From Bacteroidales bacterium UBA3543 (lineage in GTDB: Bacteria; Bacteroidota; Bacteroidia; Bacteroidales; UBA932): a stretch of 27,506 bases of DNA. The position numbers and the translations under genes were made by a program. The stretch lies in NCBI GenBank assembly GCA_002376715.1, contig DFOK01000011.1, positions 1 through 27,506 on the forward strand, read 5' to 3'. Shown in pieces: positions 8,358 to 15,979 of this stretch; positions within the stretch are counted from its first letter, which is position 1; every line of letters starts with the position of its first letter. The notes below the pieces were generated by a model. The model did not search any database. It was not told the DNA's origin and worked only from the letters and a program-made list of their open reading frames with translations.

Positions 8358-9448
8358 AGTTCTGTCAGAAAAATGTCAAAAAGGTAGCTTGTGTCTTTGG
8401 GGTTTTCGGTCATGTCGGGATAGAACTGGGTGGAGAAGAATTTTTTGCTCTTGTGCCGGATACCTTCATTAGTGCCGTCATTCATATTGGTAAAAATGGG
8501 CTCCCAATCCTTGCTGAGTGTAGTCGTGTCCACCGCATAACCATGATTCTGTGCGGTAATGTAGCATCTGTTGCTATCGGTAGCCTTAACGGGCTGGTTG
8601 TGACTGCGGTGGCCGTATTTGAGTTTGAAGGTCTTGGCACCTGCCGCCATTGCGAGGAGCTGATGTCCCATACAAATGCCGAATATAGGTTTGCCAAGCG
8701 TCATTGTATGGCGGATGTGGCTTATCGTGGCAGTGCAAAATTCGGGGTTTCCGGGACCGCTAGAGATAAGCAGGCCGTCATAACGTCCGACTGAGCCGTC
8801 GTTGAAATCATAATCCCAGGGAACCCTTATTATCTCGATGTTTTTGGAGATGAGAAATCGCAGTATGCTGTGTCTGACTCCGCAATCTATTAGCACAACT
8901 CTTTTGGAGCGTATCGGTCCGGGGTAGGTGATTACTTCTTTGCAACTCACTCTGGCTACGAGGCTTGTGGTGTTGGGATCTTCCACATCCCACTGGTGAG
9001 ATGCGCCCTCCGGAATGATTCGTCCGAGCATCGAACCGTTATCACGGATCACTTTGGTGAGTTCGCGGGTATCCACTCCGTAAATGGCAGGTATCCTGTT
9101 TTCGCGGAGCCACTGGTCAAGGCTTTTTATTGCGCTCCAGTGACTGTATTTCAATGAATAGTCGGATATGATCAGACCACGGACGTGAATCCTCTCCGAC
9201 TCGAAATGTTGCTGCACTCTTCCGGCAATTGTCGCCTCGGGTACTCCGTAATTCCCTATCAAGGGATATGTAGAGCAGAGTATCTGACCTTCGTAAGAGG
9301 GATCGGTAAGAGACTCGGGATAGCCGGTCATAGTGGTGGAAAATACCACCTCACCATCTGCAGGGGCCATATAACCAAACGAATAGCCTTGAAATTCAAG
9401 GCCATTATCCAATTGAACGATAGATCGGGATCTGTTTAACAGTTGCAT
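8354..9448 (-). CDS. carA: Carbamoyl-phosphate synthase, small (glutaminase) subunit with altered triad
   Basis: A 364-residue protein with the N-terminal CarA domain (residues 1-150) and a class I glutamine amidotransferase domain (about 180-364). The nucleophile C259 is present in GICMGHQ, and the ITAQNHG glutamine site is at 297-303. However, the catalytic His and Glu, normally in HPE near the C-terminus, are Tyr343 and Asp345 (FYPD). The codons TAT and GAC are clear. In E. coli CarA the equivalent His353 is needed for glutaminase activity, so glutamine use here is doubtful unless this lineage compensates. I place the start at ATG 9446-9448. A TTG further out (9473-9475) overlaps the predicted -7 box and cannot be within the mRNA. 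Confidence 0.94.
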   Translation of the reverse strand: MQLLNRSRSIVQLDNGLEFQGYSFGYMAPADGEVVFSTTMTGYPESLTDPSYEGQILCSTYPLIGNYGVPEATIAGRVQQHFESERIHVRGLIISDYSLKYSHWSAIKSLDQWLRENRIPAIYGVDTRELTKVIRDNGSMLGRIIPEGASHQWDVEDPNTTSLVARVSCKEVITYPGPIRSKRVVLIDCGVRHSILRFLISKNIEIIRVPWDYDFNDGSVGRYDGLLISSGPGNPEFCTATISHIRHTMTLGKPIFGICMGHQLLAMAAGAKTFKLKYGHRSHNQPVKATDSNRCYITAQNHGYAVDTTTLSKDWEPIFTNMNDGTNEGIRHKSKKFFSTQFYPDMTENPKDTSYLFDIFLTEL

Positions 9449-9472
9449 TGTACGATGCGGTTTAAGATTGTG

Positions 9473-9480
9473 CAAAGATA
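9473..9480 (-). promoter_or_regulatory. Predicted -7 box of carAB
   Basis: On the minus strand this reads TATCTTTG, a perfect TAnnTTTG match. It puts the transcription start about 18 nt before the carA ATG at 9448. No TTG is seen at the usual -33 distance. The box rules out the upstream in-frame TTG as a start codon. It lies 34 bp from the oppositely directed dipeptidase promoter. Confidence 0.5.
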
Positions 9481-9489
9481 GTCATTTCA

Positions 9490-9521
9490 TTGTGACTTGT
9501 ATGATTTTTTCACTATTTTTG
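9490..9521 (+). promoter_or_regulatory. Predicted promoter of the C69 dipeptidase
   Basis: TTG at 9490-9492 and TATTTTTG at 9514-9521, separated by 21 bp, match the Bacteroidota -33 (TTTG) and -7 (TAnnTTTG) elements. Transcription would start near 9528, giving a leader of about 34 nt before the ATG at 9562. The promoter faces away from carAB. Confidence 0.5.
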
Positions 9522-9561
9522 CCGCCTAACAGTTTACCAAAATCATAAACAATCCTGCAAT

Positions 9562-11178
9562 ATGAAATTCAGAAATTCCACACTATTGCTCATATCTCTC
9601 CTTCTCTTTACCGGAAATCTTTACGCACAGGAGCTTTACGATCGTATGGATGATCAATATAAGGAGAGTTGTACCTCAATTATGGTAGCCTCCGGAGCTT
9701 CTTCCGATGGGTCAGTGATGATAGGACATACTTGTGATGCCAATTACCGTACCTGGCTCACGATGGAGCCCCGTAAGAGCTTTTCGCTTGGCGATATGGA
9801 GCCGGTCTATGAAGGAATGATGCATAATGAGGAGCCCTGGGATATGCGCAATGTGGTAGAGAAGGGACGTATTCCCGTGGTTGGAACGGAAACTTACAGA
9901 TTTTTGAATGTGGCATATCCCTGCCTGAATGAAAAACAGCTCGCCATTGGTGAGACCACTACCAGTGGACGACCGGAATTGCGTAATACGGCAGGTATGT
10001 TTTATATCGAAGAGCTTGAAAGGATGGCGCTTCAATATTGCACAACCGCACGCGAAGCCATCGCATTGATGGGACGTCTGGGGGAAGAGTATGGTTATGC
10101 AGATTGGGGAGAATGTCTTACCGTAGCTGATAAAAATGAGGTGTGGCATTTTGAGATATATGGTTCCGGCCCGGGTAACCCAAGTGCAATGTGGGTGGCT
10201 CAGAGGATTCCCGACGATCACGTAGGCATTTCAGCCAATATTCCCCGAATCGGTAAGGTGGATTTCAATGATAAAGAGAATTTCATGTATAGCCGTGATC
10301 TAAAGGCAAATGCAAAGAAAACCGGATTTTGGGATGGTAAAGAGGATTTTATTTTCCACAAGGTGGTGTCGGGAAGAAAACCCTTTTCCATACGGGAATT
10401 CTACGTGTTTTCGACTCTTGCACCTTCACTTGGTCTGAGTTATGATGCCGAAGAACTGCCTTTCTCTGTTAAACCCGATAAAAAGGTGACTCCGGAAATG
10501 GTGTTTGAACTTTATCGTGCGACATACGACGGTACCGAGTATGATATGGTGAAAAATCTCTCCTATACAGCCCACCGCCGTGAACGTCAGGCAGACGGTA
10601 CATACAAGGAGTATGATGAAAAAGTCTATCCTCTCTCTGCATTCATGCCTCGTGATCTTATGAATATGCTCAACGAGATCAACCCCGGCATTATAGAGCG
10701 TCAGCGTACTATTGCCGTTATTCAGTGCTCATATTCGCATGTCATCCGCCTCCGCAACTGGCTTCCGGATGAAATCGGCGGAGTAGCCTATTTCGCGTTC
10801 GACAATCCCGCTCAAAGTCCAAGGATTCCCATTTATGCAGGAGCTACGGAATTGCCACAGAGTTTCGGAGTGTGCGGACAACATCGTTATCGTGAAGATG
10901 CCGCGATCTGGGCATTCAGGGAGACAAACCGTATCGCCACCATCAACTGGGACAAGACAAGAAAGATAATAGAACCTGAGATTGCTGCATACGAACGCAA
11001 TATGATGGCCTCAAATGCCATGGTGGAAGATCAGGCTGCTGCTCTTCTCAAAGAGGGCAAAAATGAAGAAGCAACAGAGTTGCTCAACAAACATACAAGT
11101 TCATTCGCAGCCTCCGTAATGGCCCGTTGGCGCGAACTGAAAGGAAAGATGTTGGAAATATTTATCAGGAGTATGTAG
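9562..11178 (+). CDS. Secreted C69-family dipeptidase
   Basis: A 538-residue peptidase of family C69 (PepD-type). A signal peptide ends at about residue 22 (hydrophobic 8-18, then YAQE). The mature N-terminal region holds the probable catalytic Cys37 in ESCTSIMV, followed by a 'SSDGSVM' strand; C69 enzymes are N-terminal nucleophile hydrolases that expose this Cys by removing a propeptide. Later motifs such as 'WGECLTVADKNEVWHFEIYG' (about residues 190-210) are typical of the family. It likely cleaves dipeptides in the periplasm or outside the cell, feeding amino-acid fermentation. The start is supported by the promoter about 40 bp upstream. The stop codon lies in the first heptad of a long 7-bp repeat, so the last residues Arg-Ser-Met border the array. 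Confidence 0.93.
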   Translation: MKFRNSTLLLISLLLFTGNLYAQELYDRMDDQYKESCTSIMVASGASSDGSVMIGHTCDANYRTWLTMEPRKSFSLGDMEPVYEGMMHNEEPWDMRNVVEKGRIPVVGTETYRFLNVAYPCLNEKQLAIGETTTSGRPELRNTAGMFYIEELERMALQYCTTAREAIALMGRLGEEYGYADWGECLTVADKNEVWHFEIYGSGPGNPSAMWVAQRIPDDHVGISANIPRIGKVDFNDKENFMYSRDLKANAKKTGFWDGKEDFIFHKVVSGRKPFSIREFYVFSTLAPSLGLSYDAEELPFSVKPDKKVTPEMVFELYRATYDGTEYDMVKNLSYTAHRRERQADGTYKEYDEKVYPLSAFMPRDLMNMLNEINPGIIERQRTIAVIQCSYSHVIRLRNWLPDEIGGVAYFAFDNPAQSPRIPIYAGATELPQSFGVCGQHRYREDAAIWAFRETNRIATINWDKTRKIIEPEIAAYERNMMASNAMVEDQAAALLKEGKNEEATELLNKHTSSFAASVMARWRELKGKMLEIFIRSM

Positions 11179-11361
11179 TCTCGGGGTACGTGGTGCGGGG
11201 TGCGGGTTGCGGGGTGCGGGTTGCGAGTTACGGGGTGCAGGGTACGTGGTACGTGGTGCGGGTTGCGGGGTGCGGGTTGCGAGTTACGGGGTGCAGGGAA
11301 GTTCTGAGAATAGAGTCTCGAGTATAGAGTCTCTAGTATAGAGTATAGAGTATAGAATTAA
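11173..11361 (+). repeat. Degenerate 7-bp tandem repeat array, 27 heptads
   Basis: One uninterrupted 7-bp register runs for 189 bp. The first heptad is ATGTAGT and contains the dipeptidase stop codon. Heptads from 11187 to 11298 follow the consensus T(G/A)C(G/A)GG(G/T), with TGCGGGT, TGCGGGG and TACGTGG the commonest. From 11306 the type changes to GAGTATA or GAGTCTC but keeps the same phase. Two 56-bp blocks (11187-11242 and 11243-11298, eight heptads each) differ at only 2 positions, which shows a block duplication. The array fills nearly all of the 199 bp between the dipeptidase and the phosphatase gene. It encodes no credible protein and has no spacers, so it is not a CRISPR. Confidence 0.9.
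11197..11220 (+). other. G-quadruplex-type motif in the repeat array
   Basis: Four runs of G (11197-11200, 11204-11206, 11211-11214, 11218-11220) are separated by loops of 3-4 bases, which satisfies the common G3+N1-7 quadruplex rule. They are on the coding strand, so the structure could form in the dipeptidase mRNA just after its stop codon, or in the non-template DNA strand. Folding is inferred from the pattern only. Confidence 0.55.
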
Positions 11362-11377
11362 TTATGAGGTATTTAGG

Positions 11378-12169
11378 ATGAAGATAAAAGGACTGAAAAA
11401 TTTTCGTGATTTGGGTGGAATAAGGGCGGGAAAGAAGCATCTGAGAAAGGGGCTTATATTTCGTAGCGAAGTACCGGTTAAAGTGCCGGATGATGAGATG
11501 GCCAAATTGAAGATGGAGTTTGGAATCGATACGATTATTGATCTCCGTACATCTCAGGAGATTAAAGATAATCACTATAATGTACCCGAAGGGGTGGAAT
11601 ATCTCCATATTCCTATATTTAAGGAGTCAGTAATAGGCATAACCAAGGAGGTTGGCTCAAATTACCGTCAATTCATCATCAACACACGCGATAAAGAGGC
11701 ATTAAGGAATGCTATCCCCGATATCGATATTCTTTACGCCGGTATATTGAAAGAAGACTCCGTTGTAGAGATGACAGGCAAGGCCTTTCGACAAATAATC
11801 TCCAATGTTCTGGAGGGAAAGTCTACGCTTTTTCACTGTTCCTGGGGTAAGGATAGGGTAGGTGTCCTGGCAGCATTTCTTCTTTCGCTTCTGGGCGTAG
11901 GTATGCACGATATTTTGAAAGATTATCTCTTTACCAACAGAGCCGTAAAACGTAAAGCATGGCGTGATACATTGCTTATACTCTTTTTCAAACGGGATAG
12001 GGTTGTAGCAAAAAAGGTTTGGCGTGGCTCGATTGCAGCACCGGAGTATCTCAAAGGCCTATACGAGGGAATTGAAAATGATTACGGCTCAATCGAAGTT
12101 TTTTTTAGAGAGGCTCTCGGAATAAGCGATGAATTGCGCGATTCTTTCCGTAGCGCTATGCTGATATAA
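11378..12169 (+). CDS. Tyrosine-protein-phosphatase-like protein
   Basis: A 263-residue protein of the Y_phosphatase3 (PF13350) type. It begins with the family's 'NFRDLGG' (residues 8-14). The phosphatase P-loop is at 153-161, HCSWGKDRVG, where C154 is the nucleophile and R160 binds phosphate (Cx5R). A conserved 'IIDLRTSQE' lies at 53-61. No signal peptide is present, so it acts in the cytoplasm. Substrate could be phosphotyrosine, phosphoserine or a phosphoinositide-like molecule; sequence does not decide. ATG at 11378 lies 16 bp after the repeat array. I see no clear promoter of its own, so it may depend on read-through from the dipeptidase. It converges on ispG with only 17 bp between them. 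Confidence 0.87.
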   Translation: MKIKGLKNFRDLGGIRAGKKHLRKGLIFRSEVPVKVPDDEMAKLKMEFGIDTIIDLRTSQEIKDNHYNVPEGVEYLHIPIFKESVIGITKEVGSNYRQFIINTRDKEALRNAIPDIDILYAGILKEDSVVEMTGKAFRQIISNVLEGKSTLFHCSWGKDRVGVLAAFLLSLLGVGMHDILKDYLFTNRAVKRKAWRDTLLILFFKRDRVVAKKVWRGSIAAPEYLKGLYEGIENDYGSIEVFFREALGISDELRDSFRSAMLI

Positions 12170-12186
12170 GTCTGGATTAGGGCAGG

Positions 12187-13467
12187 TTATTCTTTCTCCT
12201 TCTCGATTAGTTCGAGAAGTTTGTCGATGGCCTCTTCCTGGGGTACGGAGCGCATTACCGGTGTTTTCCCACGGTAAAGGGTTACTTTGCCTCCACCTTC
12301 GCCAACATAACCCCAATCTGCGTCCGCCATTTCACCCGGACCATTGACGATACAGCCCATTATCGCAATGCGAAGACCTTTGAGGTGGGATGTACGTCGT
12401 TTCACTTCATTGAATGTCTCTTCCAGATTGTATTGTGTACGGCCACAGCCCGGACAGGCTATATACTCCGGTCTGGTAAACTTCCTGCGACTAGCCTGCA
12501 TCAAAAGATCTCGGAAATAGTGTTGCTTCTCTGTTGAGAGTGGTTTACCGGCAATGGTAGCTCCTGTAAGGTCAATATCATCAATCTTGCAGTCAAGCAG
12601 TGCAGGACCATATTTGCAGGAGGCACGGATTATCCAATCATTCCAGTTTTCTGCAGTCACAGGCCCTTCGGTAGCCATTTGGCAGGATTTGACAATCTCC
12701 TTGCCCGCCGCTATCTCATTGACCGGATTTTCGGTGAGGGAGACGCGGATGGTGTCTCCGATTCCCGCACTCAGAAGCGCGGAAATGCCTACGGCTGACT
12801 TGATACGTCCCTCATCGCCGTTGCCGGCTTCGGTAACTCCCAGGTGAAGCGGATATATCCTTCCCATCTTCTCCATTTCTGCATAGAGAAGACGGTATGC
12901 ATCGGTCATAACTCTGGTGTTACTGGCTTTGAGCGAGATAACCACCTTGTGGAAATCCTTTTCAATACACATCTGAAGCCACTCCATCACAGCTTCTTTC
13001 ATTGCGAACGGGGTGTTACCATAGAGTTCGGTAATCCGCGTGCCGAGAGAACCGTGGTTGAGTCCGATCCTGATGGCCGTACCATGTTCACGGCATTTGT
13101 CCAGCAGTTGTGAAAACTTGCTACAGGCCTCTTCGTGAACCGGAGCAAAATTGCCCGGATTGATGCGTACCTTGTCTGCAACCTCAGCAGCTGCAAGAGC
13201 CACATTGGCTGAAAAGTGAACGTCTGCAACAAGTGGCGTCATTATACCCTCGGAACGCAGTTGTGCCTTGATCCGGCGCAAAGCTTCCACCTCTCTGAGT
13301 CCCTGAGTGGTAAGGCGGATGATATCCGCACCCGCAGCAGCCATTTCACGGCACTGTGTCACAGAAGCAGCAATATCACGTGTATCGGTATTGCACATTG
13401 TCTGAACCGATACAGGAGCTCCTCCTCCGATGCGTACGCCGCCAATTTCAAACGCAACTTTCTTCAT
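12187..13467 (-). CDS. ispG: 4-hydroxy-3-methylbut-2-enyl diphosphate synthase
   Basis: A 426-residue IspG (GcpE) that makes HMBPP from MEcPP in the non-mevalonate isoprenoid pathway. The N-terminal TIM barrel (1-255) has conserved strands such as 'LVADVHF' (79-85), 'KVRINPGN' (99-106) and 'LGVTEAGNGDEG' (209-220). The C-terminal 4Fe-4S domain has C338 and C341 in CPGCGR, C372, and E379 in GPGE. Between them, roughly residues 256-333 form an insert about 55 residues longer than in the ~370-residue E. coli enzyme but far shorter than the ~200+ residue insert of long-form IspG. I choose ATG 13465-13467; the TTG at 13485 lies inside the previous gene. It is the last gene of the ligA operon. Confidence 0.95.
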   Translation of the reverse strand: MKKVAFEIGGVRIGGGAPVSVQTMCNTDTRDIAASVTQCREMAAAGADIIRLTTQGLREVEALRRIKAQLRSEGIMTPLVADVHFSANVALAAAEVADKVRINPGNFAPVHEEACSKFSQLLDKCREHGTAIRIGLNHGSLGTRITELYGNTPFAMKEAVMEWLQMCIEKDFHKVVISLKASNTRVMTDAYRLLYAEMEKMGRIYPLHLGVTEAGNGDEGRIKSAVGISALLSAGIGDTIRVSLTENPVNEIAAGKEIVKSCQMATEGPVTAENWNDWIIRASCKYGPALLDCKIDDIDLTGATIAGKPLSTEKQHYFRDLLMQASRRKFTRPEYIACPGCGRTQYNLEETFNEVKRRTSHLKGLRIAIMGCIVNGPGEMADADWGYVGEGGGKVTLYRGKTPVMRSVPQEEAIDKLLELIEKEKE

Positions 13468-13478
13468 AATTTGAATTA

Positions 13479-14165
13479 TCACCAAAGATGGACGAATAGT
13501 CCAACGCTAAGCATTATGTTACGAGGATAGCACAGCATCCAGTATTCGTCGCTGAATTTGTTTGTGTGATAGATGCTGCAGAGCGAATATTTGTAATTGC
13601 CCTCAATCTGAATTTCAAAGGGCTTAAAAACCACAGCCAGACCGGCTCCTGCCAGGATGCCATAGTCATGGCGAAGATCATACCGGTCCCATCCGCTCTC
13701 CCTTTCCGTCGAAAGACGGTAGCCATAATATCCGCCGGCATTTACCAGCAGTCTGAACCTGGAAAAGTCGATTTTGAATTGTGAAACCAATGGGACTTCA
13801 ACAATCTTATATCTTTCACCCCACTGCTCATATTTGGAAGCATAGCCCTCCTCGCCATATTTAACGCCAAACTGAACACCAAAGTTGAATAACTGGTCCC
13901 AAAGTGCGTGGTAGTAGGTATAGAGCAGAGAAAAATTCATAGGGCAGTATATATACTCTTCACCGACCGTAGGGGAGGAGCTTACTGTACAAAAACTGTA
14001 ACCATATCTGACTCCCAACATATGAATGCTTTTGTATTTTTGCGGAGGCGCAATTGTATCTATAGAGGCAAAATCATCGTCAAGATCACCAATGATTACA
14101 TTCTCCTGGCCGTACAGCGGGAAAAAGAGTAGTGAGGCAAAGAGTGTCAAGAGTAGCTTTTTCAT
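13479..14165 (-). CDS. Outer-membrane beta-barrel protein of unknown function
   Basis: A 228-residue protein with a signal peptide (Lys-Lys, hydrophobic 4-17, cleavage near G19-Q20). The rest alternates polar and aromatic residues as in small outer-membrane barrels of the OMP_b-brl type, with repeated Tyr-rich strands (for example around 52-60, 80-88 and 144-150). It ends in Trp, as outer-membrane proteins often end in an aromatic residue for BAM recognition. I recognise no catalytic motif. The ATG overlaps the stop of the lipoprotein gene (ATGA, 14162-14165), so the two envelope proteins are probably made together. Its stop is 11 bp before the ispG start. The role is unknown. Confidence 0.75.
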   Translation of the reverse strand: MKKLLLTLFASLLFFPLYGQENVIIGDLDDDFASIDTIAPPQKYKSIHMLGVRYGYSFCTVSSSPTVGEEYIYCPMNFSLLYTYYHALWDQLFNFGVQFGVKYGEEGYASKYEQWGERYKIVEVPLVSQFKIDFSRFRLLVNAGGYYGYRLSTERESGWDRYDLRHDYGILAGAGLAVVFKPFEIQIEGNYKYSLCSIYHTNKFSDEYWMLCYPRNIMLSVGLFVHLW

Positions 14166-15979
14166 TTGAACATCTCCTTTATGTCAATGGTTTGTTCGAG
14201 GTCCGTCAGCTCGGGTAATGTGAGGATATAGACTCCGGGCGAAGGCTGGTACATCCGTACTTTCTCGGGCTGCCTTCTGTCGAGGAAATTGCCCGAGTCA
14301 AACAATCCATTGCTGTTGCGGTCTTCAGTAATTCTCACCGAATAGTCCTGTGGTTTGAGATAGGGGAAAAGAAGCGAAGTATCCCTTGAAATGTTGTATT
14401 TTCTGAAGACATTTTTACGATCTTTATCCACAAGCTCGACAATGTATCTGGTATCGACCCCGCTCAGTACTAGAGTGATGGAGCAGGCATCCTCACTCTT
14501 TGGAACAGTAAATTTGGTCTTCACCTCTGCATTTGGGAGATTGTCAAGATTGACAAAGGCACCCTGTGGTACTGTAAACTCATATTCATGGCCATCTTTG
14601 ATTTCCCTATCCATATACATTGTGAAACGTCGGATTTCCTGAGGATCCTGTTCAAATTTAAATGTTATGGTATCCGTCTGGTGTCGAGGATTAGTTTCGG
14701 TCAGAAAGGACATTTCTCTATTCCAACGTAGTATAGGCAGTACGGATGTGAGACTTATGCCATCCTGTGCTATGGTTTCATTCTTTGCAACTACATTGAA
14801 CTTGAATACGGTATCCTTCGGCTGTTCTTGTCGCTGCTGCCCGCCGGTGGGAGTCTGAGGTCTTGGAACTGCCAGGGAGAGATTTTCGATGGTGTCACGG
14901 AGATGTCCCGTGGAGTCGGTTCTCTTATAGCTCAATTTGAGCAAAAGGCTATCTTCGAGCCTATATCGTGTATTGATCCAGAAATCAAGGCTGTCCTTTG
15001 CAGGAGAGTATTGGACTATGACGCAACTGTCAGCTATTCCGAAAAAGTCCATATCCGATATTTCGACATCTGGAGCGTTGAAGGAGAGAAAGCCGGATTT
15101 TTCACTTCTCATGCCGCTATTTTTAAGAAACTGGATGCTCTGTTGCTCCGTAAACATCAGAAGTTCATACATGGAATGTCTTTCCAGGCAGGCGAGTGTA
15201 TCTTTCTTGTCGAAAGATTTCAGTTCGTAGATTGAGTCGCTGACTACATCTACAGGTCGGATTAGCGTATCCAGAAAAGCAATTTGGTCCTTTATCGGAT
15301 CATATTTGCTATCATTGTCACTGTCTGTAAACGCAATAATGCGATAGAAAGTATCCCGTATGTTTCTGATGGAGAAAAAGCCCCATTCGTCACTCTTTGT
15401 AGCTGCATCGGGGAATACCTTGAAACAGGCAGAGTCGGAGTGGTCGGTATAAAGTGCTACAAGCACCTTCCTGACCGGCTGAAGAGTCTGGCAGTCGATA
15501 ATATTGCCTGTAATATAGAGTGAATCAACAGTCTCACCTGTGGAAAAAGCATACACCAGTCTGGGTGCAATATTACCCTCGTTGTTGTCGGCCAGACCCT
15601 CTCCGAAATCAATGGTGTAAGTTCTGTTTTCTGCCAGAGTATCGGGAATGGAAAAAACTATATTTTTACCCTTTATCTTATGAGTAAGTCTCTTTCTCAT
15701 CGGTGGAGAGAGATAGATATCAGCAGCATTCTTAACTACGGTATATTCGTCATAGGTAAGGGAGATTTTTCCGTCGTACCTTGGAAAATTCGTGGCATTG
15801 AAATCGGGGTTTACCTTCAGAAGTACAGGTGGTATGGTATCTTTAGGACCTCCGCTCGGGGGTGTAGTGGTATTGGCGCACGATTTGGAAAAAAACAGGC
15901 ATAACACAAACCCGGCAAGTGCCAGTACAGTTGTCAATACTCTTCTATTCTCTTGCATCGATCTCTTTTTACTATTCAT
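14162..15979 (-). CDS. Ig-like (Big_5) domain lipoprotein
   Basis: A 605-residue lipoprotein of a family common in Bacteroidota. The N-terminus has a basic start, hydrophobic residues 14-30 and a probable lipidated Cys34, although the lipobox (S-K-S-C) is loose. The mature start, 'NTTTPPSGGPKDTIPPVLL', is typical of PF13205 (bacterial Ig-like) proteins. An Ig-like domain of about 100 residues follows. The remainder is beta-rich, and the C-terminal 'DRNSNGLFDSGNFLD' segment resembles a calcium-type loop. The start is ATG 15979, overlapping rel by 8 bp; ATG 15958 is also possible. A GTG at 15997 lies further inside rel and is less likely. It lies directly upstream of the barrel gene. Function is unknown; it may be a surface or periplasmic envelope protein. 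Confidence 0.82.
   Translation of the reverse strand: MNSKKRSMQENRRVLTTVLALAGFVLCLFFSKSCANTTTPPSGGPKDTIPPVLLKVNPDFNATNFPRYDGKISLTYDEYTVVKNAADIYLSPPMRKRLTHKIKGKNIVFSIPDTLAENRTYTIDFGEGLADNNEGNIAPRLVYAFSTGETVDSLYITGNIIDCQTLQPVRKVLVALYTDHSDSACFKVFPDAATKSDEWGFFSIRNIRDTFYRIIAFTDSDNDSKYDPIKDQIAFLDTLIRPVDVVSDSIYELKSFDKKDTLACLERHSMYELLMFTEQQSIQFLKNSGMRSEKSGFLSFNAPDVEISDMDFFGIADSCVIVQYSPAKDSLDFWINTRYRLEDSLLLKLSYKRTDSTGHLRDTIENLSLAVPRPQTPTGGQQRQEQPKDTVFKFNVVAKNETIAQDGISLTSVLPILRWNREMSFLTETNPRHQTDTITFKFEQDPQEIRRFTMYMDREIKDGHEYEFTVPQGAFVNLDNLPNAEVKTKFTVPKSEDACSITLVLSGVDTRYIVELVDKDRKNVFRKYNISRDTSLLFPYLKPQDYSVRITEDRNSNGLFDSGNFLDRRQPEKVRMYQPSPGVYILTLPELTDLEQTIDIKEMFK

Noticed and set aside
9449..9475. Nine-residue N-terminal extension of CarA from TTG 9475
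   Set aside because: The TTG is part of the predicted -7 box, and the ATG at 9448 gives the usual CarA start.
11127..11327. 66-codon open frame across the dipeptidase end and the repeat array
   Set aside because: Its residues (repeats of Val-Arg-Gly-Cys-Gly type) are simply the heptads translated, and it overlaps the real dipeptidase C-terminus in another frame.
11173..11361. Possible CRISPR array
   Set aside because: Units are 7 bp with no unique spacers, and no cas gene is near.
12170..12186. Expected two-way terminator between the converging phosphatase and ispG genes
   Set aside because: The 17-bp gap has no inverted repeat; the transcripts may simply overlap.
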